DNA of 64,000 nucleotides from Burkholderia ubonensis (GTDB lineage Bacteria > Pseudomonadota > Gammaproteobacteria > Burkholderiales > Burkholderiaceae). Below, piece after piece: positions 50,282 through 58,217 of this stretch (within the stretch, counting starts at the first letter, position 1; each line of letters starts with the position of its first letter). The translations under genes were made by a program, and so were the position numbers. The notes under the pieces are model-generated. The model was given only the letters and a program-made list of their open reading frames with translations. It was not told the origin of the DNA and ran no database searches. The DNA lies in the NCBI RefSeq assembly GCF_902833085.1, contig NZ_CADFEB010000001.1, positions 727,742 to 791,741 on the forward strand. The letters are read 5' to 3'.

Positions 50282-50866
50282 TCACGCGATGCGGGCGATG
50301 TCGTCGAAGTCGAAGCGCGGGCTGCGCGGGAACAGCCCGGCCGGATCGCCGTAGCCGAGGTTGACGAGGAAATTGCTCTTCACCGTGGTGCCGGCGAAGA
50401 ACGCGGCGTCGACCGCCGCGTTGTCGAAGCCGGACATCGGGCCGGCGTCGAGGCCGAGCGCGCGGGCGGCCATGATCAGGTACGCGCCCTGCAGCGACGA
50501 GTTGCGGAACGCGGTGGCCTGGATCAGCGCTTCGTTGCCCGCGAACCAGCTGCGCGCGTCCGCGTGCGGGAACAGGCGCGGCAACTGCTCGTAGAACGCC
50601 ATGTCCATGCCGACGATCACCGTGACGGGCGCGGCCATCGTCTTCGCGAGATTGCCTTCGGACAGCGCCGGCTTCAGGCGGGCCTTCGCTTCCGGCGACT
50701 TGACGAACACGAAGCGCGCCGGGCTCGAGTTCGCCGACGTCGGGCCGAATTTCGCGACGTCGACCAGCCGGTGGAGCAGCGCGTCGTCGACCGGCTTGTC
50801 CTGCCAGGTGTTGTGCGAGCGCGCGGTCAGGAACAGCTGGTCGAGCGCGGAATCGGAAAGCGTCAT
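50282..50866 (-). CDS. rutE: RutE/HadB-type NAD(P)H nitroreductase
   Basis: A 194-aa flavin reductase closely resembling E. coli RutE (196 aa), which reduces malonic semialdehyde to 3-hydroxypropionate in the Rut pyrimidine pathway. Matching segments are [55 protein letters not shown] and [20 protein letters not shown]. No other rut genes are beside it, so the role may be broader (a haloacid or nitro reductase). The symbol reflects homology. Confidence 0.88.
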   Translation of the reverse strand: MTLSDSALDQLFLTARSHNTWQDKPVDDALLHRLVDVAKFGPTSANSSPARFVFVKSPEAKARLKPALSEGNLAKTMAAPVTVIVGMDMAFYEQLPRLFPHADARSWFAGNEALIQATAFRNSSLQGAYLIMAARALGLDAGPMSGFDNAAVDAAFFAGTTVKSNFLVNLGYGDPAGLFPRSPRFDFDDIARIA

Positions 50867-51129
50867 GATGATGAGGTCCGGAAAAGGGCCGGCGAAGCGC
50901 GCCGGCCGGGTTGAACGGGAACGTGGCGCGGCTGGGCAGGGACGGCCGCGCGACATGGCGCGATGATAGCGTGACGCGCCGGCGCATGCCCGGCAGCCGT
51001 CGGCCGGGCAGCGGCAGCGGATTGGAACGACCCGCCGCCGCGAATGAACGAGCATGGCAGCCGCGTGCGCGGTTCGCTACCATGCAATCATGCGTCGCCC
51101 GTCGATGTTTTCCGCCTGACCCGCCCGAT

Positions 51130-51738
51130 ATGTCCACGTTCGATCTCTTCGATGACACCCCCGCGCCCGACGTCGACTGGTACCCGGACTGGCTCGCGCC
51201 GGCCGACGCCGATCGCGCGCTGGCCGCGCTGATCGGCGAGGTCGCGTGGCGCCAGGATGCGATCCGCACGCCGCGCGGCCGCATCCCGCTGCCGCGCCTC
51301 ACCGCGTGGCAGGGCGAGCCGGACGCGGTCTACGTGTATTCGGGCATCCGCAACGTGCCCGCGCCGTGGACGCCGGCCGTGCTCGACCTGAAGCGCGCGG
51401 TCGAGGCGGCATGCGGCGCGCGCTTCAACAGCGTGCTGCTGAACCGCTACCGCAACGGGCAGGACAGCATGGGCTGGCACGCGGACAATGAGCCCGAACT
51501 CGGCGACGCGCCGGTGATCGCGTCGGTGAGCCTCGGCGCGATGCGCGTGTTCGACCTGCGGCACCGCGCGACCGGCGTCACGCATGCGTACCGGCTGACG
51601 CACGGCAGCCTGCTCGTGATGCGCGGGCGGACCCAGGCCGAGTGGCAGCATCGGGTGCCGAAGGCGCCGTCCGTGCAGGGCGAGCGGATCAACCTGACGT
51701 TCCGGCGGGTCGTCGCGGGACCGGCGGGCGCCGCCTGA
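51130..51738 (+). CDS. alkB: AlkB-type DNA/RNA dealkylation dioxygenase
   Basis: A 202-aa Fe(II)/2-oxoglutarate dioxygenase that removes methyl lesions such as 1-methyladenine and 3-methylcytosine. The iron triad is His117, Asp119 (GWHADNEPELGD) and His174 (WQHRVPK), and the 2-oxoglutarate-binding arginines are Arg186 and Arg192 (RINLTFRR). RYRNGQDSMGWH and the nucleotide-flip region PRLTAWQGEP resemble AlkB2-type enzymes. It is monocistronic and not next to ada. Confidence 0.94.
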   Translation: MSTFDLFDDTPAPDVDWYPDWLAPADADRALAALIGEVAWRQDAIRTPRGRIPLPRLTAWQGEPDAVYVYSGIRNVPAPWTPAVLDLKRAVEAACGARFNSVLLNRYRNGQDSMGWHADNEPELGDAPVIASVSLGAMRVFDLRHRATGVTHAYRLTHGSLLVMRGRTQAEWQHRVPKAPSVQGERINLTFRRVVAGPAGAA

Positions 51739-51981
51739 CGCAAGCGCGGCGCGGGTTCGGCGCGCCGCAGCGGCGGCCACGGCGAGCGAATGCCGCCGGT
51801 CGATTTAATTCAGCTATCGGTTTGATTTTTGAATAGCCCAGTGAAACCGCTGATGGTGCGGCGCAACATTCTCCGTGTAGACTGTCTGATGGACCGGCGC
51901 GTACCGATCGCTGCCGGAATGATTGCATCGCATGCCCGGCGGCCGGCCAGTGCCGGACGACGGGCGGCGGGAGAACTTCGC

Positions 51982-52188
51982 GTGACCGGACTGAGTGAAT
52001 CCCTCGAACCCTTGCTGCACGTCTTCGAACAGGACGGCGAATGGCAATGGGCGCTGACGGTGAAGCGGACGGCGGGTGTCGGCGTGAAGGTGGTCGCGTT
52101 CAGCCGGGAAGGCTTCCTTCGCGAGGCCGACGCGCATGCCGCCGGCGAAAGCGCGCGCGCGTCGCTCGACCGCGCGGTGCTCGCCTGA
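51982..52188 (+). CDS. small hypothetical protein
   Basis: A 68-aa protein I do not recognise: acidic N-terminal helix LSESLEPLLHVFEQDGEWQW, a strand pair TVKRTAGVGVKVVAFS, and an Ala-rich tail. The GTG at 51982 has GGGAGA 7 bp upstream and was preferred to upstream TTG/ATG codons, which lack ribosome sites. It lies between alkB and the pseudopilin genes, with the GGTCCGTA promoter element after it. Function unknown. Confidence 0.5.
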   Translation: MTGLSESLEPLLHVFEQDGEWQWALTVKRTAGVGVKVVAFSREGFLREADAHAAGESARASLDRAVLA

Positions 52189-52321
52189 CGTTTCCCGTCG
52201 TTTCCCGCAGGCTGCGGCGCGCGTCGAATGTGGCGCGTTGCCGGGGCTGCCGTTTTTCTTCATCTTCGGTCGCGACGCCGACCGCCGCGCCGCGCGTGCG
52301 CGTTCCCGTCCCGTCAGGAAT

Positions 52322-52367
52322 GGTCCGTATCTTTCGACACGCGGCTGCCACAGGTTTCGCTTAACGT
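52322..52367 (+). promoter_or_regulatory. GGTCCGTA-type promoter, copy A
   Basis: GGTCCGTA (52322-52329), 32 bp, TAACGT (52362-52367) as a possible -10. The predicted start of transcription is about 40 bp before gspI. The same octamer and spacing occur at 53566 and 60546. Confidence 0.55.
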
Positions 52368-52411
52368 AGGCGCGCATCCGGCCGGACGCGCGCTGCGCGG
52401 GCCGCGCCGGC

Positions 52412-52873
52412 ATGACGGACAACCGACGGACGTGGGTCATGTGCGACGACAAGACAGGCTGTGACGATCGCCCGGTCCGCGGCGGGGCGTCGGCGGCGCG
52501 GGGGGCGCAAACGGGTTTCACGCTGATCGAGGTGCTGATCGCGCTCGCGATCGTCGCGGTCGCGCTGGGCGCGGTGATGCGCGCGATCGGCGCGCTCGCG
52601 TCGGACACCGACACGGCCCGCATGCGGCTGCTCGCGCTGTGGAGCGCCGACAACGCGCTCGGCGCGATCCGCATCGCCGCGAGCTGGCCGCCCGTCGGCG
52701 CCAGCACGTTCGCGTGTCCGCAAGGGCCGTACCGGTTCGTGTGCCGCCAGTCCGTGACGGCGCTGCCCAGCCCGCTCGTGCGGCAGGTGACGGTGAGCGT
52801 CCATGCGTCGGCGTCGAGCCGGACGGTGCTCGCCGAAGTCGTCACCGTGGTGCACGATGAAGCGCGGCGCTGA
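52412..52873 (+). CDS. gspI: type II secretion minor pseudopilin GspI-like
   Basis: A 153-aa prepilin-like protein. The type III signal is cut after Gly35 (QTG-FTLIEVLIALAIVAVALG) and mature Glu5 is present. The short globular part has two cysteines (FACPQG and FVCRQ), and PLVRQVTVSVHA resembles GspI. The leader is long if ATG 52412 is used; a shorter one from 52439 is possible. It overlaps gspJ by 17 bp. GspI nucleates the pseudopilus tip with GspJ and GspK. No gspK, G, D, E or F is nearby in the window. Confidence 0.82.
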   Translation: MTDNRRTWVMCDDKTGCDDRPVRGGASAARGAQTGFTLIEVLIALAIVAVALGAVMRAIGALASDTDTARMRLLALWSADNALGAIRIAASWPPVGASTFACPQGPYRFVCRQSVTALPSPLVRQVTVSVHASASSRTVLAEVVTVVHDEARR

Positions 52874-53519
52874 CCCGCGCGCCGCGCGGCGCACACGCGG
52901 CTTCACGCTGATCGAGATGCTGGTCGCGATCGCGCTGCTCGCGGTGATCGCGCTGCTGTCGTGGCGCGGTCTCGACGCGACGATCCGCGGCCGCGACGAT
53001 ATCGCGTCGAATCTGGCGCAAACGCGTCTGCTCGGCCGCTATTTCTCGCAACTGCAATTCGACCTGCTGAACCTCGTGACCGCCGACGAGGTGTTCGGGC
53101 CGCCGCTGCGGCTCCGTCCGAACGAGCTGGTGCTCGTCCGGCATCTCGGCGTCGGCGGCGGGCCGACGCACGTCCAGGTGGTCCGCTATCAGCTCAAGGG
53201 GCGCGAGCTGGCGCGCAGCGCGTCGCAGCCGCTCGCGTCGCTCGCCGAGCTCGAGGACGCGCTGCATCACATGGATGATTTTGCGAAGGTGGTCGTCAGC
53301 CGCGACGCGCGCGCGCTGCAGCTGGCGGTGTGGATCGCGCCGGGCGGATGGACCGCCAGCCAGGCGGTCATCGAGCAGACCTATGCGCAGTTCCTCGCGC
53401 AGCACGGCATCAGCAACATCACGTCGCTCGGGATGCCGCTGCCGCGCGGCGTGCGCTTCGCGGTCGCGCTCGGCTCGCCGTCCGTCGAATACGAACGGAC
53501 GATTCCGATCGGGCAGTAA
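52857..53519 (+). CDS. gspJ: type II secretion minor pseudopilin GspJ-like
   Basis: A 220-aa prepilin with leader cut after Gly15 (RRTRG-FTLIEMLVAIALL) and mature Glu5. The globular domain has the GspJ-like start SWRGLDATIRGRDDIASNLA, then ARYQ-like strands (VQVVRYQLKGRELARSASQP) and the tail LPRGVRFAVALGSPSVEYER. It is about the length of GspJ (around 200 aa). Its start overlaps the end of gspI. It pairs with GspI in the tip of a pseudopilus or a pseudopilus-like device. Confidence 0.82.
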   Translation: MKRGADPRAARRTRGFTLIEMLVAIALLAVIALLSWRGLDATIRGRDDIASNLAQTRLLGRYFSQLQFDLLNLVTADEVFGPPLRLRPNELVLVRHLGVGGGPTHVQVVRYQLKGRELARSASQPLASLAELEDALHHMDDFAKVVVSRDARALQLAVWIAPGGWTASQAVIEQTYAQFLAQHGISNITSLGMPLPRGVRFAVALGSPSVEYERTIPIGQ

Positions 53520-53565
53520 GCACGCCGGCCGCACGGCGTGGCGCATCCCGCCGGCCCGTCAAAAT

Positions 53566-53612
53566 GGTCCGTAACATTCGTCATACGCGTGTTACCGCTC
53601 GTCCGCTAGTCT
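53566..53612 (+). promoter_or_regulatory. GGTCCGTA-type promoter, copy B
   Basis: GGTCCGTA (53566-53573), 33 bp, TAGTCT (53607-53612). It precedes the first TPR-glycosyltransferase gene by about 80 bp and has the same layout as copies A and C. Confidence 0.55.
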
Positions 53613-53693
53613 CGCTTCGACAGCGATTGCCGCGACCCGCCGCTTCGGACGGTCGACCGGCAACGGATTCCGCAAGACGGCAAGGGGGCCAAC

Positions 53694-55916
53694 GTGGCGG
53701 GCGAGTACTCACAAGGTGCACACGCACGCGCATCCGCGCGCGATGCGTCCGGAACCCGCGCGCCGGCGGCGATGCTGTCCCGCGCGCAGAACTGGCACAG
53801 CGCGGGGCGGTTCGACGACGCCGCGCGCGAATATCTCGCGGTGCTCGCGAACGAGCCGGACAATCCGCAGGCGCTGCACCAGTACGGCGTGCTGCAATTC
53901 CAGCGCGGCGCGGCCGCCGATGCGGAAGCGCTGCTGCGGCAGTCGATCGCGATCGACGCGGGCGTGCGCGCGCTGTCGGATCTCGGCGCGATCCTCGGCG
54001 ACTGCGGGCGCGCGGACGAAGCGCTCGCGCAGTTCGACGCGGCGCTGCGCGTCGATCCGCGCGACGTGCAGACGCTGGTGCGGCTGGGCAACACGCTGAT
54101 CGGGCTGCGCCGCCACGAGCCCGCGCTCGCCGCGTTCGACCGGGCGCTCGCCGTGTCGCCGCTCGTGCTCGACGCGTTGTGTAATCGCGGCAGCGCGCTG
54201 CGCGCGCTCGGGCGTCATCAGGAAGCGCTCGACACCTACGACCGCGCGCTGATGGTCGAGCCGCGCTCGTTCGAATCATGGTTCAACCGCGCGCTCGTGC
54301 TGCGCGCGCTGCAGCGCCCGGCCGACGCGCTGCATTGCGTCGACCGCGCGATCGAGATCCGGCCCGGCGTCGCGGTGATGCTGTCGATGCGCGGCCAGAT
54401 GCTCGTCGATCTCGGGCGCCTGAACGAAGCGCTGAGCGCCTTCAACGAAGCGATCGCGGCCGACCCTGCGTTGGTCGAGGCGCTCTACAACAGCGCGGTC
54501 GCGCTCGAACGGCTGGGCCGTGCCGGCGAGGCGCTCGCGCGCTGCGAACGCGTGCTCGCGCTCGAACCGCGGCATGCGCGCGCGCACGCGTGCCGCGGCA
54601 ACGCGCTGCTGCAGCTCAAGCGCCACGACGCCGCGCTCGACAGCTATGCGCGCGCGCTCGACATCGACCCGGGCGCGCACGAGGTCCGCTGCAATCAAGG
54701 CACCGCATTGCGCTTCCTGAAACGTTTCGGCGAAGCGCTGCAAAGCTACGACGCCGCGCTTGCGAACGATGAGCGTTTCGGCGAAGCCTGGACCCATCGC
54801 AGCAGCGTGCTGCAAGACCTGCATCGCTACGACGACGCGCTGCGTTCGCTCGACCGCGCGCTCGAATTGCGTCCGGACCATGCGGCGAACTGGCTCAACC
54901 GCGGCAATCTTCACTACGCGACCGGACGTGCGGACGATGCGCTGGCGGCCTACGACCGTGCGATCGCGCTGGACGCGGACTACGTGGACGCGCATGTCGC
55001 GCGGGCGTCGCTGCACCTCGTCGAAGGCGACTTCGCGCGCGGCTGGGCGGAATACGAATGGCGGCTGCGCGATCCGGCGCTGGCGCGCCACGACCGTCCG
55101 TTCGCGCAGCCGTCGTGGCGCGGCGACGCGCCGCTCGCCGGCCGGACGATCCTGATCCATGCGGAACAGGGTTTCGGCGACACGCTGCAGTTCTGCCGCT
55201 ACGTGCCGCATCTCGCCGCGCAGGGCGCGCGCGTCGTGCTCGAAGTGCCGGCGCCGCTGCGCGAGCTCGTTGCGTCGCTGCAAGGGCCGGCGCAGGTGAT
55301 CGCGCGCGGCGAATCGCTGCCGCCGTTCGACTGCCACTGCCCGCTGCTCAGCCTGCCGTTCGCGCTGCGCGCGACGCTGCCCGACATGCCGCGCCGGACG
55401 CCTTATCTGCATGCGGACCCGCAGCGCGTCCGGCAGTGGACGGAGCGGCTCGGCGAATCGCACCGCCCGCGCATCGGGCTCGCATGGGCCGGCAATCCGG
55501 AACACCGCAACGACCACAACCGCTCGATCGACTTCGCGCTGCTCGCGCCGCTGTTCGCGCTCGACGTCGAATGGGTCAGCCTGCAGAAGGCCGTGACCGC
55601 GCGCGACGACGCGCTGCTGGCGAACGCGCCGGTGCGGCGCTGCGGCGACGAGCTCGGCGATTTCGCGGATACGGCGGCGCTGGTCCGCTCGCTCGATCTC
55701 GTGATTTCCGTCGATTCGGCGGTCGCGCACCTGGCCGGCGCGCTCGGCCATCCGGTCTGGGTGCTGCTGCCCGATCCGCCGGAATGGCGCTGGCTGCGCG
55801 ACCGGGACGACAGCCGCTGGTATCCGGACGCGCGCTTGTTCCGGCAGGCCGTTGCGGGCCGCTGGGCGAGCGTGATCGACGCGGTGTGCGCCGCGCTCGA
55901 CCGGATCACGTGTTAG
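53694..55916 (+). CDS. TPR protein with C-terminal GT9-like domain (1 of 3)
   Basis: A 740-aa protein. Residues about 30-460 form a long array of tetratricopeptide repeats (e.g. ALAAFDRALAVSPLVLDALC, ALDTYDRALMVEPRSFESWF). Residues about 480-740 resemble a glycosyltransferase-9/heptosyltransferase fold: HAEQGFGDTLQFCRYVPHLA, RIGLAWAGNPEHRNDHNRSI and the nucleotide-sugar region SVDSAVAHLAGALGHPVWVL. No signal peptide, so it acts in the cytoplasm. The GTG at 53694 has AAGGGG upstream. It begins a three-gene unit ending just before a giant exoprotein. A role in glycosylating that protein is inference. Confidence 0.87.
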   Translation: MAGEYSQGAHARASARDASGTRAPAAMLSRAQNWHSAGRFDDAAREYLAVLANEPDNPQALHQYGVLQFQRGAAADAEALLRQSIAIDAGVRALSDLGAILGDCGRADEALAQFDAALRVDPRDVQTLVRLGNTLIGLRRHEPALAAFDRALAVSPLVLDALCNRGSALRALGRHQEALDTYDRALMVEPRSFESWFNRALVLRALQRPADALHCVDRAIEIRPGVAVMLSMRGQMLVDLGRLNEALSAFNEAIAADPALVEALYNSAVALERLGRAGEALARCERVLALEPRHARAHACRGNALLQLKRHDAALDSYARALDIDPGAHEVRCNQGTALRFLKRFGEALQSYDAALANDERFGEAWTHRSSVLQDLHRYDDALRSLDRALELRPDHAANWLNRGNLHYATGRADDALAAYDRAIALDADYVDAHVARASLHLVEGDFARGWAEYEWRLRDPALARHDRPFAQPSWRGDAPLAGRTILIHAEQGFGDTLQFCRYVPHLAAQGARVVLEVPAPLRELVASLQGPAQVIARGESLPPFDCHCPLLSLPFALRATLPDMPRRTPYLHADPQRVRQWTERLGESHRPRIGLAWAGNPEHRNDHNRSIDFALLAPLFALDVEWVSLQKAVTARDDALLANAPVRRCGDELGDFADTAALVRSLDLVISVDSAVAHLAGALGHPVWVLLPDPPEWRWLRDRDDSRWYPDARLFRQAVAGRWASVIDAVCAALDRITC

Positions 55917-55964
55917 AACAGACCCAAAACACGACGACACGATGCGACAACCGGGGGCCAGAGC

Positions 55965-58217
55965 ATGACATCGAACGGGGCAGGGACGCCGCTCGCGACA
56001 GCAACGATTCCGGAGCCGCCGCCCGCGATCCGTCAGCCCGACGCCGCGCAGCTCGACCGGCTGCTGGCGCGGGCGCGCAACGCACATCAGGAGGGCGCGC
56101 TGCATCATGCCGAAAAGGCTTACGCGGAGTTGCTGGCGCTCGCGCCCGACCATCCGGAAGGGCTGCATCTGCTCGGCGCGGTGCGCTTCCAGCAAGGGCG
56201 GCTGGCCGAGGCCGACACGCTGATGCGGCAGTCGATCGAGCGGCAGCCGGCGCCGCTCGCGCTCGCGAACCACGCGGCGGTGCTTGCCGGTCTCGGGCGC
56301 GAGCAGGACGCGCTCGCGCGCCTCGACCACGCGCTCGCGATCAACCCCGCGCACCAGCGTGCGCTGTTTCAGCGCGCCGGCCTGCTCGCGCAGCTCGCGC
56401 GTCACGACGACGCATGCGAGGCTTACGATCGCCTGCTCGAACTCGCGCCGCAATTCGCCGACGGCTTCGTGAAGCGCAGCGAGACGCTGCTGGCGCTCGG
56501 CCGCTGCGACGCCGCGCTGGCCGATTGCGATCGCGCGCTCGCGCTCGCCGGACGTTCGTTCGACGCATGCCGCGCGCGCGGCCTCGCGCTGCGCGGGCTC
56601 GGGCGCTTCCGCGACGCGGCGGACAGCTACGGTCACGCGCTGGCGCTCGTGCCGGGCAGCGCCGAGGTGTCGTTCCTGCGCGGCGTCGCGCACCTGGATC
56701 TCGGCGAGCCGGCGCTTGCGCTCGCCGATTTCAACGCGGCGATCGCCGCGAGCCCGGGTTTCGTCGACGCGCTCTTCAACAGCTCGATCGCGCTCGAACA
56801 GCTCGGCCGGCACGACGAGGCGCTCGTGCGCTGCGACCGCGTGCTCGCGATCGAGCCGCGGCACGCGCGGGCGCTCGCCAATCGCGGCAACGCGGCGAGC
56901 TACCTGGCGCGCTACCGCGACGCGACCGACAGCTATGCGCATGCGCTCGACGTCGAGCAGGACAATCCCGGCGTGCTGTGCAACTACGCGAGCGCGCTGA
57001 TGCGGATCGACCGCCACGGCGACGCGCACGATGCGTGCGACCGCGCGCTGGCGGCGGAACCGGGCTACCCGCCTGCGTGGTTCACGCGCGGCCGTGTGCG
57101 GCTCGAGACGCATCGCTACGGCGACGCGCTCGACGACTTCGCGCGCGTGATCGCGGCGACGCCGCGCGACAAGTTCGCGCATTTCCATCGCGGCAACGCG
57201 CTGCGCGCACTGCGGCGCCACGATGACGCGCGGCAGGCCTATGCGGACGCGATCGACATCGATCCCGACTACGTGCTCGCGCACTGCATGCGCGCGTTCC
57301 TGTGCCTGTCGATCGGCGATTTCGAAGCCGGCTGGGCCGAGTATGAATGGCGCTGGCGCGACAGTCAGCTCGACGCGAGCCGGCGTGCGTTCGCGCAGCC
57401 GCGCTGGACGCGCGGGATGCCGCTCGACGGGCAGACGATCCTGTTGTACGCGGAGCAGGGGCTCGGCGACACGCTGCAGTTTTGCCGCTACGTGCCGCTC
57501 GTGAAGGCGCTCGGCGCGCGGGTGGTGCTCGAATCGCCGGTCGAGCTGACGACGCTGCTCGCGACGCTCGACGGCGTCGATGCGCTGGTCGCGCGCGGCG
57601 CGCCGCTGCCGCCGTTCGACCTGCATTGCCCGCTGCTGAGCCTGCCGCTCGAATTCCGCACCGATCTCGCGTCGATTCCGTCCGGCGCGCCGTACCTTCA
57701 TGCGGACCCGGCGCGCGTCGCCCGCTGGCGGGAGCGGCTCGGCGCAGCCGCGCGGCCGCGCATCGGCCTCGTCTGGTCCGGCAACCCGCTGCATTTGAAC
57801 GACCGCAACCGCTCGATGACGCTGGCCGACCTGCTGCCGCTCGTCGACGACCGCTACGAATGGGTGAGCCTGCAGAAGGTGATCCGCGACGAGGAGCGCC
57901 CGCTGCTCGAAGGCGGGCCGATCCGCTTCGTCGGCGACGAACTCGAGGATTTCGCGGATACGGCCGCGCTGACCGCGCTGATGGACGGCGTGGTCAGCGT
58001 CGATACGTCGGTCGCGCACCTCGCCGGCGCGCTCGGGCGGCCGCTCGCGGTGATGCTGCCGCATACGCCGGATTTCCGCTGGCTGCTCGAGCGCGACGAC
58101 AGCCCGTGGTATCCGACCGCGCGGCTGTTCCGGCAGCCGGAAGGCGGGCAGTGGGCGAGCGTCGTCGAACGCATTCGGGACGCGCTGCCGGCGCTGGTCG
58201 GCGGAGTCGCGCGATGA
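55965..58217 (+). CDS. TPR protein with C-terminal GT9-like domain (2 of 3)
   Basis: A 750-aa paralogue of the preceding gene, about 48 bp after it. TPRs run from residue 30 to about 470 (ALARLDHALAINPAHQRALF, ALVRCDRVLAIEPRHARALA). The GT-like domain from about 490 carries YAEQGLGDTLQFCRYVPLVK, RIGLVWSGNPLHLNDRNRSM and SVDTSVAHLAGALGRPLAVM. The C-terminal half is more similar to its neighbours than the TPRs, which suggests a shared catalytic or donor-binding part and differing target recognition. Confidence 0.87.
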   Translation: MTSNGAGTPLATATIPEPPPAIRQPDAAQLDRLLARARNAHQEGALHHAEKAYAELLALAPDHPEGLHLLGAVRFQQGRLAEADTLMRQSIERQPAPLALANHAAVLAGLGREQDALARLDHALAINPAHQRALFQRAGLLAQLARHDDACEAYDRLLELAPQFADGFVKRSETLLALGRCDAALADCDRALALAGRSFDACRARGLALRGLGRFRDAADSYGHALALVPGSAEVSFLRGVAHLDLGEPALALADFNAAIAASPGFVDALFNSSIALEQLGRHDEALVRCDRVLAIEPRHARALANRGNAASYLARYRDATDSYAHALDVEQDNPGVLCNYASALMRIDRHGDAHDACDRALAAEPGYPPAWFTRGRVRLETHRYGDALDDFARVIAATPRDKFAHFHRGNALRALRRHDDARQAYADAIDIDPDYVLAHCMRAFLCLSIGDFEAGWAEYEWRWRDSQLDASRRAFAQPRWTRGMPLDGQTILLYAEQGLGDTLQFCRYVPLVKALGARVVLESPVELTTLLATLDGVDALVARGAPLPPFDLHCPLLSLPLEFRTDLASIPSGAPYLHADPARVARWRERLGAAARPRIGLVWSGNPLHLNDRNRSMTLADLLPLVDDRYEWVSLQKVIRDEERPLLEGGPIRFVGDELEDFADTAALTALMDGVVSVDTSVAHLAGALGRPLAVMLPHTPDFRWLLERDDSPWYPTARLFRQPEGGQWASVVERIRDALPALVGGVAR

